Shown here piece by piece: positions 8,939 to 17,594 of a DNA stretch of 64,000 nucleotides; within the stretch, counting starts at the first letter, position 1, and each line of letters begins with the position of its first letter. Origin of the DNA: Candidatus Defluviilinea proxima (lineage in GTDB: Bacteria > Chloroflexota > Anaerolineae > Anaerolineales > Villigracilaceae); the NCBI GenBank assembly GCA_016721115.1, contig JADKIW010000001.1:201501-265500 (forward strand). The letters are read 5' to 3'. Both the position numbers and the translations under genes were made by a program. Under the pieces are notes generated by a model. It made no database searches. It was not told the origin of the DNA and saw nothing but the letters and a program-made list of their open reading frames with translations.

Positions 8939-10351
8939 TTAAATGACTTCGCCTTGACCGCGTTTCAAAAACTGACCCATCCCCCTCTTGCCTTTCCACT
9001 CATCGCCATCCACAATCAACTGTCCGCGCAGGAAAACTTTTTCGGGGTACCCCGTCAACTCCCAGCCTTCATACAAGTTATAGTCCGTGCGTTGATGTGA
9101 CATCGCGACGCCGTACTTCACTTTCTTCTCCGCATCCCAGATCACAATGTCTGCATCGGAGCCTTCGAGCAATGCACCTTTACGCGGATACAGACCAAAT
9201 ATCTTCGCGGGGTTCGTGCTCGTATATGCCACAAATTGATTCTGCGTCATCTTCCCCGAACGCACGCCATGCGTCCATATTACTGGCATGCGATCCTGGA
9301 TGCCCGGCAAGCCATTCGGTATCTTCGTGAAATCATCCTTCCCCAACTCTTTCCCGGGGATGGCGATCTCGCTTCCTTCATAGACGATGGGATTGGTTCC
9401 GTCAAAATAAAATGGGCAATGGTCCGTGCCGACTGTCTGCAAGATCCCCTCTGTCAACCCTTCCCACAACCGCGCATTATCTTCCTTCGTTCGCATCGGC
9501 GGAGAACAGATCCATTTCGCGCCATCAGGTTGACGCAAATTATCAATCGTGAAGAACAGATATTGCGGACACGTCTCCCCCATCACTTTGACGCCGCGCT
9601 CACGAGCATACTTCAACATATCCACTTCGCCTCCCATATTCATGTGGACGATATACACACTCGCATCAGCACTAGACGCCATGCCTGCCATCCGCAAAGT
9701 AGCTTCTACTGCGCCCCAGCCTGGTCTTGTCAACGCATGCCATTCGGGAGTCGTATGTCCAGCCGCAAGTGCTTGTTCGGTCAACGTATCGATGACATCG
9801 CCGTTCTCACAATGTGCCATGACCAACATGCCGTTATCTCTGGCAACTTGCAAGGCTTTGAAGATGCCACCATCATCGAGCCGTAGACGTCCGTTATAGG
9901 CGGTGAAGACTTTCAAAGTTTGAATCCCCATCTTCATCAGAGAGGGGATTTCTTTCGCGATCTTGTCATTGAAACGAGTCAGATTCATGTGAAAGGAATA
10001 ATCAATGGCGGCCTTCTCCGCCATCTTCATCCAGAGATCCACTGAATAATCAAATCCTTTATCTTCCAACACAACAAAGTCCATAACGGTTGTTGTCCCG
10101 CCGAAGGCTGCGGCTTTGTGACCAGTGTAATGGTCATCGGAGGAGACTGTATCGAACATTGGCAAATCCAAATGGACGTGAGGGTCCACGCCGCCGGGCA
10201 GGATCAGCTTTCCCGTAGCATCGATCAATGTCGCTGAATCAGCTTGAAGTCCAGGAGAGACGCGGACGATCTTTTCGTCCTCGATCAAGATATCGGCTTG
10301 AAACGTTTCGGTTGCGGTGACGAGGGTCCCGTTTTTAATGAGAGTAGTCAT
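8939..10351 (-). CDS. hydA: Dihydropyrimidinase / D-hydantoinase (HydA/HyuA family)
   Basis: A 470-residue cyclic amidohydrolase that opens dihydropyrimidine or hydantoin rings. The binuclear metal site is complete: His58 and His60 in DPHVHLD, the carbamylated Lys147 in TLKVFTAY, His180 in MAHCENGD, His236 in VYIVHMNMG and Asp310 in GTDHCPF. Length is normal for the family. It begins 4 bp after the upstream SLC13-type permease gene and so is the last gene of a three-gene operon that ends at the strong hairpin at 8904-8935. In enteric and clostridial purine/urate catabolic clusters a HyuA relative occurs with YgeW, carbamate kinase and xanthine dehydrogenase, all found elsewhere in this window, so the substrate may be a purine-derived ureide rather than a pyrimidine. 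The exact substrate is an inference. Confidence 0.92.
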   Translation of the reverse strand: MTTLIKNGTLVTATETFQADILIEDEKIVRVSPGLQADSATLIDATGKLILPGGVDPHVHLDLPMFDTVSSDDHYTGHKAAAFGGTTTVMDFVVLEDKGFDYSVDLWMKMAEKAAIDYSFHMNLTRFNDKIAKEIPSLMKMGIQTLKVFTAYNGRLRLDDGGIFKALQVARDNGMLVMAHCENGDVIDTLTEQALAAGHTTPEWHALTRPGWGAVEATLRMAGMASSADASVYIVHMNMGGEVDMLKYARERGVKVMGETCPQYLFFTIDNLRQPDGAKWICSPPMRTKEDNARLWEGLTEGILQTVGTDHCPFYFDGTNPIVYEGSEIAIPGKELGKDDFTKIPNGLPGIQDRMPVIWTHGVRSGKMTQNQFVAYTSTNPAKIFGLYPRKGALLEGSDADIVIWDAEKKVKYGVAMSHQRTDYNLYEGWELTGYPEKVFLRGQLIVDGDEWKGKRGMGQFLKRGQGEVI

Positions 10352-10355
10352 GAGT

Positions 10356-12194
10356 TTATAATCTCCAGAAAAGAAGTAGACCAGCGATTAACATGAGGAA
10401 AACAACGATCATCAATCCCAACCCAACACGGAAGAAATCGCTGAAACGATAGTTGCCGGGACCCATCATGATGAGGTTAACGGGATGCGCAATGGGCGTG
10501 AGGAAAGATGCGGAACATCCGATAGCCGCGGCAATGGCAATGGCTTGAGGATTCGTGTTGAGATGAAGCGCCGCACTAATGGCAATAGGGCCGATCACAA
10601 AAGCAGTAGCCTGACTGCCCATGAATTGTGTGAGAAGTGCGGAAAGTAAAAAGGTGGTAGCGGCCAACCCAAGCGGACCGATGCCAAGGTTCGTTATTAG
10701 CGTGATCACATTAAGGCCGATCAAATTTGCAAGACCGGTATGGATCATACCCAGGCTGGCAACATACATGCCTGCAATGAAAAAGATGACCTGCCATTCG
10801 ATGGAACGATATACCTCTTGCAAAGGCAACAGACGCAACAAGATGGAAAGTAACGCCGCCGCAAGAACAGATAAATACACAGGAACACCTGCAACGGAAA
10901 AGGCTATGGCACTGACAAACACAGCAACACTGATCAGCGCACGCCTTCGCGGAATAGCACGAGGTGTGGGGTCAGTTTCGAGGATGACAATATCGGGGTT
11001 GATGCGCAAATCTCGCGTGCGTTCGGGTGGACCGATCAGCAAAAGCGAGTCACCCATTTCAAGGGGAATGTCGCCCACATCGGTGCGGTAACTGCGATCA
11101 CGTCGAAACAAGGCAACGACCATGAAGCCATATTTGCGACGGAAATTCATTTGCTTGATGGTCTGACCAACATATGCAGAGTGAGGAGCAAGGATCAGCT
11201 CAAGAAAGGCCACATTGAAGTTGGTCAGCGTTTGAAGTTCCCGACTGATCTTGAAACCGATCTCGGACAATTGATCGACACGTTCTTTACGCCCGACAAC
11301 GAGAAGGACATCGTGCGCCTCGATTTCCACTGTGGGATCTGGCGTGACAATGATCCCACGTCCACGGCGGATGGCGATAACGGCCAGCCCAAACCGTTCG
11401 CCGATCCGCGTTTGTTTGAGGGTTTTACCGATCAACGAACAATCCGGTGTGAGGCTCGCTTCCCAGAGACGTTCGCCAAGGGAGTAGAGAGTCTCCACTT
11501 CATCACTGGCACGACGTGCAATGGCTTGTTCTGGTCCGGGTTCGCGGTTGGGCAAAATGCGGCGGCCGATGGTGGTCAAGTATAAAATGCCCGCGATGGC
11601 GATCAATCCGCCAACGGGAAAGAACGATAAAACACCAAGCGGTAGTTGAGGAGGTTTGGCAACTGATAGCAGGTTACTGAGAACAATGTTCGCTGTCGTG
11701 AAGTAGGTGGCCATGCCACCCAATGCTGTTCCAAAAGAGATAGGGATCAACAATTTGCTTGGCGCTATCTTCGATTTTTTCGCAACTTGTATGGCACTTG
11801 GAAGAAGCAAGGCTCCCACTGCCACATTGTTCATCAACAAAGATAAAGATGCGGATGCAAATGTGAATAAAAAGATCAATCGCGATTCAGATTTTCCACC
11901 CATGGCGGCAAGACGTTGCCCGAGCCAGAGCATGACACCGTTGTGAGACAGAGTCTGTGTAAGGATGAAAAGCCCGATCAACGTCACAACGACGGGCTGA
12001 CTAAATCCCGAAATAGCGAGCAGTGTCTGTTGAGGGGATTTCTCGTCACCGAGAATGCTAAAGCCCAGATATTGTGCCAACCCCAAAGCGACTATCACAA
12101 ATAGCGCGGCAACATCCACCCGCCAACGATTGAACACCACTTGCAACAGCGGGATGGCAATCATCGCAACAACGAACCACATTTCAAGGGTCAT
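10356..12194 (-). CDS. SLC13/DASS-type permease with two TrkA_C (RCK_C) domains
   Basis: A 612-residue inner-membrane transporter of the divalent anion:sodium symporter group. It has about five N-terminal membrane helices including the MNNVAVGALLLP segment, then two tandem cytosolic TrkA_C domains (about residues 215-290 and 310-385; SLIGKTLKQ... and YVGQTIKQ... mark their starts), then six or so C-terminal helices with a MGSQATAFVIGP segment equivalent to the second SNT-like motif. Transporters with this layout are annotated as sulfate, phosphate or dicarboxylate permeases; the RCK_C domains may sense a ligand. It overlaps the upstream gene by 11 bp and lies 4 bp before dihydropyrimidinase, so the three are co-transcribed. 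A ring-opened ureide or carboxylate substrate would fit this context but is speculation. Confidence 0.88.
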   Translation of the reverse strand: MTLEMWFVVAMIAIPLLQVVFNRWRVDVAALFVIVALGLAQYLGFSILGDEKSPQQTLLAISGFSQPVVVTLIGLFILTQTLSHNGVMLWLGQRLAAMGGKSESRLIFLFTFASASLSLLMNNVAVGALLLPSAIQVAKKSKIAPSKLLIPISFGTALGGMATYFTTANIVLSNLLSVAKPPQLPLGVLSFFPVGGLIAIAGILYLTTIGRRILPNREPGPEQAIARRASDEVETLYSLGERLWEASLTPDCSLIGKTLKQTRIGERFGLAVIAIRRGRGIIVTPDPTVEIEAHDVLLVVGRKERVDQLSEIGFKISRELQTLTNFNVAFLELILAPHSAYVGQTIKQMNFRRKYGFMVVALFRRDRSYRTDVGDIPLEMGDSLLLIGPPERTRDLRINPDIVILETDPTPRAIPRRRALISVAVFVSAIAFSVAGVPVYLSVLAAALLSILLRLLPLQEVYRSIEWQVIFFIAGMYVASLGMIHTGLANLIGLNVITLITNLGIGPLGLAATTFLLSALLTQFMGSQATAFVIGPIAISAALHLNTNPQAIAIAAAIGCSASFLTPIAHPVNLIMMGPGNYRFSDFFRVGLGLMIVVFLMLIAGLLLFWRL

Positions 12195-12741
12195 ATGGTT
12201 CCTGCATTTCCTTGATTCCCAACAATGCGATCAATACTTCAGGTGGAATATCCGCTTCGGGGAGATCGGTTTTGTAGAGTTGTTCATTTTCGGCTCGTTC
12301 ACGCAAAGACCGCCAAAGGAGTTGACGTTCGTCGCCGTTCACGACGAGATCATTCAGGGATTTGGCTTTCAGCAAGTACTCCCCCGTTGTATAGAGAAAC
12401 GTCAGGCGTTTCCATTTCTCTGATTTGACTGGCTCTTTCAATTTCTCCAATGCACCGATCTGGAGTTTGTAATACTCTTCTTTCGCACGTGGATGGTTTG
12501 CTTCGTCTTTGAGAAGTTCGCCACGCGTAGTGAGTTCATGGCCTTTGACTTGCGAGATGAATTCGATCTGTCCGCCACGGTCACCGAAAGCTGAAGGTTG
12601 GTAAAAAGCTAGATAGTCCACGGCTACAACTTTGGGAGCGGTGCGAAGCGGGATTCTATACCAGCCCAAGAGTCGCGCGATCTCCAAATCACGTGGAATT
12701 GGGAGAAGGCAGACGAGAATCAAGTCCGTTGGTTTCAGCAT
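12184..12741 (-). CDS. Conserved protein of unknown function
   Basis: A 185-residue soluble protein that I recognise only as a conserved family in Chloroflexota, with segments such as DLEIARLLGWYRIP, VDYLAFYQP and KGHELTTRGELL. There is no signal peptide or membrane helix. The Arg/Lys-rich middle and the pattern of Tyr and Phe in YYKLQIGALEKL... suggest a nucleic-acid or nucleotide interaction, but this is not established. It is the first gene of the operon with the SLC13-type permease (11-bp overlap) and dihydropyrimidinase. It reads as a real gene from the overlap, normal length and compact hydrophobic patterning. Confidence 0.75.
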   Translation of the reverse strand: MLKPTDLILVCLLPIPRDLEIARLLGWYRIPLRTAPKVVAVDYLAFYQPSAFGDRGGQIEFISQVKGHELTTRGELLKDEANHPRAKEEYYKLQIGALEKLKEPVKSEKWKRLTFLYTTGEYLLKAKSLNDLVVNGDERQLLWRSLRERAENEQLYKTDLPEADIPPEVLIALLGIKEMQEPYDP

Positions 12742-12756
12742 GAGGATATTATAAAG

Positions 12757-12784
12757 GTAGGGACGGGCAGTTGCCCGTCCCTAC
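12757..12784. terminator. Palindromic hairpin, likely terminator of the PLP-enzyme gene
   Basis: Perfect 13-bp arms (GTAGGGACGGGCA and its complement) with a GT centre, 4 bp after the stop codon of the PLP-dependent enzyme. It belongs to the same GTAGGG-ended palindrome class as 18376-18404, so it may be a dispersed repeat used as a terminator. Confidence 0.6.
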
Positions 12785-12787
12785 AAA

Positions 12788-14254
12788 TTACACCAACCCA
12801 ACTTCCTTGTTGAACTCAACGATCAGTTCGTCAATTTCATCGGCCTGCTTCTGGACATCGGTCCAATAGTTGGGGTGATACCATTGTTGTTGGATCTCTT
12901 CGTAGGTGCGTCCCTGTTGTTCGACCCATGTGTAGTATTTGAGATTGTGCACGCGACGCTTATCAGTGTAGCGGAGTTCGAGCATGTTATCGGTGGATTC
13001 GCCATGCAGATAGCGGGCAAAGTCTGCGGCGGCATCGCGCTCAGAGTATTCGCCGAATTCCTGATGCATCTCGTGCAAACGCGAGCGATAGAGTTCCATC
13101 GAGTCAGTGAGGACGGTGAGCATGATGTCGTTCTCGTCCATCTCGTAATATTTAGCGGCTTTGATGCACGAGAGAACATTCGAGATGCCTGAGAAACCAA
13201 GCAAGTCAAGTTGACTGACTGTCGCTTCGGGGACGCCTTTCTCGACGAGGAACTGTCGTCCATTTTCTTCGTTGAAGAGACGAGCGATGTTGACAACTGC
13301 GTTATCGTCAATGGCTGTGACTACATCCGTATTCTTGGTGTTATGCACCCACGGTACATGTTTATCGCCAATACCTTCGATGCGATGTGCGCCGAATCCG
13401 TTTTCGAGCAGTGTAGGGCATTGCAACGCTTCACTCGCAACGATCTTTGAATCGGGGAATAATTTTTTCATGTAATCGCCAGACGCAATTGTGCCTGCGG
13501 AACCTGTGGCCGAGGCCATGCCGCGATAGCGTCCGTTTTTGCCTGCGACTTGTTTGAACACTTCTTCCATGGCATGACCCGTCACTTCGAAATGCCAGAG
13601 GTAATTGCCGAACTCTTCGAATTGGTTGAAGATCATCAGGTCTTGCCCGGAGTTGCGCAACTCCCAACACTTGTCAAAAATCTCTTTGACGTTCGATTCA
13701 GAACCGGGTGTTTTGATCGTCTCGCCTGCGACTTTGGACAACCACTCGAATCGTTCTTTGGACATCCCTTCGGGCAAGATCGCAATGGACTCACATCCCA
13801 ACAAAGCGGAGTCATATGCGCCACCGCGACAGTAATTCCCTGTGGAGGGCCAGACTGCTTTTTGAGTCGTCGGGTCAAATTGACCTGTGACCAGCCTCGG
13901 CACGAGACAGCTAAACGCCGCCCCGACCTTGTGCGCTCCGGTTGGGAACCATTTGCCAACGATGGCAATGATGCGCGCGGGAACACCCGTCAACGAAGAG
14001 GGAAGCTCGAGAAAGTTGACGCCGCCAAAGGTCCCGCCTGAGGCGAGCGGTTGGTTATGCCAGTTGATGCGGAAGAGATTGCGCGGGTGAATGTCCCAGA
14101 GTCCGATACTCTTTAATTCATCCTTCACCTTGGCTGGAATTTTTGAAGGGTCTTTCATCTGTGCGTAGGTTGGGATAACGATATTACGTTCCTTCGCACG
14201 TTTGATGGAATTTGCACGACGTTCTTTTTGTATGGTCAAGTCAATGGTTGTCAT
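12788..14254 (-). CDS. PLP-dependent fold-type II enzyme (TrpB/cysteine synthase superfamily), specific reaction unknown
   Basis: A 488-residue soluble enzyme. The PLP lysine is Lys109 in PTGAHKVGAAF, which resembles the GAHK motif of tryptophan synthase beta, and SATGSAGTIASGDY is a likely phosphate-binding loop. The protein is longer than cysteine synthase (~310) and diaminopropionate ammonia-lyase (~400), with an extra C-terminal region holding an ELRYTDKRRVHNLKYYTWVEQQ segment. The start at ATG 14254 is preferred because CCAGGAGACC precedes it; an ATG 21 bp upstream lacks a ribosome binding site. It lies 39 bp after a P-loop kinase gene. In urate-degradation clusters a PLP ammonia-lyase (YgeX) acts with HyuA and YgeW; this protein is not an obvious YgeX, but a comparable lyase role is possible. 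Often annotated simply as a PLP-dependent beta-subunit-like protein. Confidence 0.8.
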   Translation of the reverse strand: MTTIDLTIQKERRANSIKRAKERNIVIPTYAQMKDPSKIPAKVKDELKSIGLWDIHPRNLFRINWHNQPLASGGTFGGVNFLELPSSLTGVPARIIAIVGKWFPTGAHKVGAAFSCLVPRLVTGQFDPTTQKAVWPSTGNYCRGGAYDSALLGCESIAILPEGMSKERFEWLSKVAGETIKTPGSESNVKEIFDKCWELRNSGQDLMIFNQFEEFGNYLWHFEVTGHAMEEVFKQVAGKNGRYRGMASATGSAGTIASGDYMKKLFPDSKIVASEALQCPTLLENGFGAHRIEGIGDKHVPWVHNTKNTDVVTAIDDNAVVNIARLFNEENGRQFLVEKGVPEATVSQLDLLGFSGISNVLSCIKAAKYYEMDENDIMLTVLTDSMELYRSRLHEMHQEFGEYSERDAAADFARYLHGESTDNMLELRYTDKRRVHNLKYYTWVEQQGRTYEEIQQQWYHPNYWTDVQKQADEIDELIVEFNKEVGLV

Positions 14255-14293
14255 AGGGTCTCCTGGATGTTTCAATTGTAGCGCAGGACAATT

Positions 14294-14809
14294 TCACTCA
14301 CAATATGACTTAACTCTGGAAATATTTTCCTCAAGAGGCTCGGCCATATCCAATACAAGACGATCTTCGTTCCACGGTTGGTAGTATTGTTTTACTTTCT
14401 CGATATCAGACCATTCCAGTTCATGCCAGCCGGGGATGTTACGTTTACGAATTGCCAACCGTGAACGATGTAACGCTTCATCAGCACAAACACACTCGAT
14501 CACTCGCCAATCGGCCTGATATTGCGCGGATAGTTCTCGCCATGTCTTTCGTATCGACAGTGTCGCGGCGACGCTATCCAAAATCACTGACTGCTTCAGC
14601 ATGAATTGACGCTCTGCAAGAACGGTCATTAATTCATAACCTACGTAACCCAGCGGCTTATCATTCGATATTGACTGCAAATCATTTCGCAATAAAGTCG
14701 CTTCCAACCAGTCTCTGGCAAAGACAGGAATTTGAAGTTGTTTGCCAAGCGCTTCCGCCAATGTACTTTTACCAGTGCCGGGCAAACCAGAGAAAACGAT
14801 CAATTTCAT
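14294..14809 (-). CDS. Small P-loop kinase/ATPase (AAA_33, zeta-toxin-like fold)
   Basis: A 171-residue P-loop protein with the Walker A motif SGLPGTGKST at residues 7-16 and a DxxR-containing region consistent with small-molecule kinases such as gluconate kinase, chloramphenicol phosphotransferase-like or AAA_33 proteins. The phosphate acceptor is unknown. The start at ATG 14809 is fixed by TTGGAGGAGTC just upstream; the frame extends 9 codons further without a ribosome binding site. It precedes the PLP-enzyme gene by 39 bp and may be co-transcribed with it. No antitoxin-like gene is adjacent, so a toxin role is unlikely. Confidence 0.75.
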   Translation of the reverse strand: MKLIVFSGLPGTGKSTLAEALGKQLQIPVFARDWLEATLLRNDLQSISNDKPLGYVGYELMTVLAERQFMLKQSVILDSVAATLSIRKTWRELSAQYQADWRVIECVCADEALHRSRLAIRKRNIPGWHELEWSDIEKVKQYYQPWNEDRLVLDMAEPLEENISRVKSYCE

Positions 14810-14905
14810 TCTGACTCCTCCAATGAAGTGAGACATGTATACTATTCATCTTCAGGGTATTTCGTTGTATTGTAACTTCACACTTTTATCAATAAGGAGA
14901 AAATC

Positions 14906-15343
14906 ATGAAAAATGCAGCAGCAGGGGCCTCGTCGGGATGTATCATCTGGGTGGTTATCTTCTGTATCATGGCTACATGTGTGATCCCTATTGCCGCCAC
15001 CGCTGGGGGCATTTCTTCCGGGAGCGACCTCGCAGTACGGACAGTTGGCCCAATGGTATGTCCGGAAAACACCACTCCAAAGATCGACACTTACTCAACA
15101 ACATCCATCGATGACAATGGCTTTGAACGCCCAGCCACAGGATACCAAATCCAATGTTTTGATACGAACGGAGAAGTTGTAAAGACCGATCCTGTTGCCT
15201 TTGCTTTTATCTGGATCGGGATCTTTGCAGGCATTGGTCTTGTGCTGGCAGGTATCCTTGCCTTTGTTTTCGCAGCCCCCGGAGGCGTGTTGATCGCAAA
15301 ATTACTCAACAGAAACAAACAACACCCAGACAATATGTATTGA
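14906..15343 (+). CDS. Small membrane protein of unknown function
   Basis: A 145-residue protein with two hydrophobic helices: residues ~10-33 near the N-terminus and ~98-128 near the C-terminus, with a polar 65-residue loop between them holding two Cys (VCPENT and IQCFD) that could form a disulfide outside the cell. The topology suggests both ends in the cytoplasm. ATAAGGAGAAAATC precedes the ATG. No family recognised. It is followed by 320 bp with no ORF but a candidate structured RNA, which may be part of the same transcript. Confidence 0.6.
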   Translation: MKNAAAGASSGCIIWVVIFCIMATCVIPIAATAGGISSGSDLAVRTVGPMVCPENTTPKIDTYSTTSIDDNGFERPATGYQIQCFDTNGEVVKTDPVAFAFIWIGIFAGIGLVLAGILAFVFAAPGGVLIAKLLNRNKQHPDNMY

Positions 15344-15449
15344 ACTGCGAGAATGTGAATTTCATCTACACAAATCTCAAGTGTGTTTTAACAAAAACGT
15401 ATGCTGATTTTAATGTATCGGTTTTTATTTGGAGTATTATGTGTTCAAG

Positions 15450-15667
15450 AGAAAGGAGGTAGCCATAGAGACACCGCCTGAAATGTTTACCCACGGAAGG
15501 ATTGGGCAGCCTTGACCTGGTCAATAAGCAAAAGTAAGCTTTAGAACCAGACGTTCTCCTAACGAAAGGAAGGCGCAAATTCCCACTCCTTCCCAGCCAT
15601 CTAAATAGCAAGATCTACTCGACGGATGGGTGTTCCCGTAATTGGGTTCCCCACCCGTCTTTTTTTA
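15450..15667 (+). ncRNA. Candidate structured non-coding RNA (or long structured 3' UTR) with terminator
   Basis: This gene-free stretch on the + strand folds by eye into successive hairpins: AGGAGGT 15454-15460 with ACCGCCT 15473-15479; CTGGT 15517-15521 with ACCAG 15546-15550 enclosing AAGC/GCTT; GGAAGG 15568-15573 with CCTTCC 15588-15593; and a terminal stem 15621-15630 with 15650-15659, followed by seven T. The T run is on the + strand while the downstream gene is on the - strand, so the terminator must end a + strand transcript, either a free small RNA or the 3' UTR of the preceding membrane-protein gene. I could not match it to 6S, tmRNA, RNase P, SRP RNA or a known riboswitch by eye. 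Confidence 0.5.
15621..15667 (+). terminator. Intrinsic terminator of the + strand RNA
   Basis: GACGGATGGG pairs with CCCACCCGTC with one mismatch, with a possible inner stem, followed by TTTTTTT. It abuts the stop codon of the convergent MalY/PatB gene. Confidence 0.75.
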
Positions 15668-16825
15668 TTTCATCGCCCTACGGATACGATCGAGACCCTG
15701 CTTGAGAAGCCTGCGCGAGGTACCGAAATTGATCCGCACATGACCGTCCCCTTCTGGTCCAAAGATCTTTCCATCACTTAAGGCAACTTTAGCCTGATCC
15801 ATAAAGAACTTAAAAGGGGAACCCGTGATGTCGGTCTGCGTGAAATCAAGCCAACCCAGATAGGTGGCATCTGGAATGGTCATGCGCACACTGGGCATGT
15901 GCTTGGATACATATTCCACGAGAAAGTCACGGTTGCCTGTGAGGTACTGACGTAATTCTTTCAGCCATCCATCACACTGACCGGAGTACGCGATCCGTGC
16001 GGCTTGCAAACCGATGCTATTTACGTGCAGACTCATGTTTGACACTTCCTTTTGATAGCGGTCGCGCAAGTCTCGATTTGGGATAATTGCAAACCCACAA
16101 AACAGCCCAGGCACATTGAATGTTTTGGAGGGTGCTACCAACGTGATAGTATGCCTTGCTATCTCAGAGGAAAGCTTCGCAATGGGAGTAAATGAGTTGC
16201 CACCAAGGAACAACTCTGAATGAATCTCATCTGAAACGATAATTACGTTATTCTTAATGCAAAGTTCCGCCATTCGTAACAGATCTTTACGAGAAAAAAT
16301 GATCCCTAATGGATTATGAGGATTGCAAAGCAGGAACATCCCCGCCTTTTTTACTTGCCGTTCAAAAGCAAACCAATCGATCTCATATCTCAATACATTT
16401 CCATGCACAGTCTTGATCAATGGCACATTCAACTGCGGTACGCCAATATTATTTTTGATCGAGTGAAACTCATTGTAGACCGGGGTCTGAATAAGCACGC
16501 CTTTTTGACGCGATGCAAACGCACGCGCCGCTACGCTAAAGGCACTCACAATTCCAGGAGTAGCAATGATCGCATCAGGTTTCACTTTCCAGGCATACAA
16601 TTCATCCATGCGCGCGGCAACGGTCTCATATAAAGCTCTCGACGGAATTTCATAGCCAAGGACTCCCTGATCCACCACCTTGTGAAGTTCTTTCAAAATC
16701 GGTTGAGGGGCGGGGAAGTCCATATCCGCCACCCACATGGGAAGCACATCTTTAGGATAGTAGGTCCATTTGTTATATAGGTTTGGGCTACGACGATTGG
16801 GTGTAATGTCAAAGTTGTATTTCAT
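15665..16825 (-). CDS. MalY/PatB-family aminotransferase-fold C-S lyase
   Basis: A 386-residue fold-type I PLP enzyme. The N-terminus (PNRRSPNLYNKWTYYP, then LPMWVADMDF) is characteristic of the MalY/PatB branch, which mostly cleave cystathionine or other cysteine S-conjugates to pyruvate, ammonia and a thiol. The Schiff-base lysine lies in VAPSKTFNVPGLFCGF, and the VSDEIHSEL segment holds the Asp that contacts the pyridine nitrogen. Full length for the family and cytosolic. It is 22 bp downstream of an O-methyltransferase gene, so they may be co-transcribed. Cystathionine beta-lyase is the most likely activity; an aminotransferase cannot be ruled out. Confidence 0.88.
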   Translation of the reverse strand: MKYNFDITPNRRSPNLYNKWTYYPKDVLPMWVADMDFPAPQPILKELHKVVDQGVLGYEIPSRALYETVAARMDELYAWKVKPDAIIATPGIVSAFSVAARAFASRQKGVLIQTPVYNEFHSIKNNIGVPQLNVPLIKTVHGNVLRYEIDWFAFERQVKKAGMFLLCNPHNPLGIIFSRKDLLRMAELCIKNNVIIVSDEIHSELFLGGNSFTPIAKLSSEIARHTITLVAPSKTFNVPGLFCGFAIIPNRDLRDRYQKEVSNMSLHVNSIGLQAARIAYSGQCDGWLKELRQYLTGNRDFLVEYVSKHMPSVRMTIPDATYLGWLDFTQTDITGSPFKFFMDQAKVALSDGKIFGPEGDGHVRINFGTSRRLLKQGLDRIRRAMK

Positions 16826-16846
16826 AGGTTCCTGTCTGCAATGTGA

Positions 16847-17485
16847 TTATTTTTTATAGGCTACGATCATTCCATCCCGCAACGGGGCAAGAGAAACGGC
16901 CCAATCAGGATCGCTTGTAATATCATGCGTGAAGCGGCGAATGGCTTTCGTAGATTTTTCATGGTTATTTGGGTTGAGTGTTTGTCCGTGCCAGAGCATG
17001 TTATCAATGATGAGAATACCGCCAGAACGTAGCTTCTCTTTGATAACGGGAAGTGAATCAGGGTAGGATTCTTTATCAATATCGTTGAAGATAATATCGA
17101 ATGGACCTTCCGTCTGGCGAAGCGTCTCAACTGCTTCGGCAACGTGATAATGGATAAGGCCATCGAATCCCATCCTCGACAAATGCTCCTCTGCCATCTT
17201 CGAAAGCTCTTCATCCCAAACCGTATGATGCACAACCCATCCCTCGTTTTCCTGTACCGCCTTCGCAAACCATGCTGTGGAGTATCCATACCCTGACCCC
17301 ATTTCAAACACAGAGGTTGCATTTATTATGCGGGCAAGTTGATAACAGTAATATCCACTTACCGGGCCAAGAATAGGAAAGTCCTTTTCTTCGGCATATT
17401 TTTCCATTGCCTGCATTTCGGGCGGACGCGGCGGGACGAGAGTGGCGAGGTACTCTTGTAATTTATCGTAGTTGATGTCAGGCAT
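16847..17485 (-). CDS. Class I SAM-dependent O-methyltransferase (caffeoyl-CoA OMT family)
   Basis: A 212-residue methyltransferase. The SAM-binding motif I is VFEMGSGYGYSTAWFA, and FDIIFNDIDKESYPD holds the acidic residues that in this family bind a divalent metal. The bacterial relatives methylate catechol-like or diverse hydroxyl substrates. The start at 17485 is set by AAAGGAG 6 bp upstream; 22 codons of open frame before it have no ribosome binding site. It precedes the MalY/PatB gene. Confidence 0.85.
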   Translation of the reverse strand: MPDINYDKLQEYLATLVPPRPPEMQAMEKYAEEKDFPILGPVSGYYCYQLARIINATSVFEMGSGYGYSTAWFAKAVQENEGWVVHHTVWDEELSKMAEEHLSRMGFDGLIHYHVAEAVETLRQTEGPFDIIFNDIDKESYPDSLPVIKEKLRSGGILIIDNMLWHGQTLNPNNHEKSTKAIRRFTHDITSDPDWAVSLAPLRDGMIVAYKK

Positions 17486-17539
17486 AGCGACTCCTTTTAT
17501 GGATGGGAAAATACACCCCGCGATTATATTCCTAAAAAC

Positions 17540-17579
17540 AAACAAGGGCATGGATCACCATACATCCATGCCCTTGTTT
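17540..17579 (-). terminator. Terminator of the crtB-tspO transcript
   Basis: A perfect 16-bp stem (17540-17555 with 17564-17579) and 8-nt loop; on the - strand it is followed by TTTGTTTTTAGG. It lies 15 bp after the TspO-like gene. Confidence 0.75.
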
Positions 17580-17594
17580 TAGAAAAAGAAAAAG

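Noticed and set aside
9236..9886. 216-codon + strand frame inside dihydropyrimidinase
   Set aside because: Antisense to the metal-binding core of a clear enzyme; no coding-like pattern.
14294..14809. Zeta-toxin of a toxin-antitoxin pair
   Set aside because: The P-loop fold fits, but no small antitoxin gene is adjacent and the gene is coupled to a PLP enzyme.
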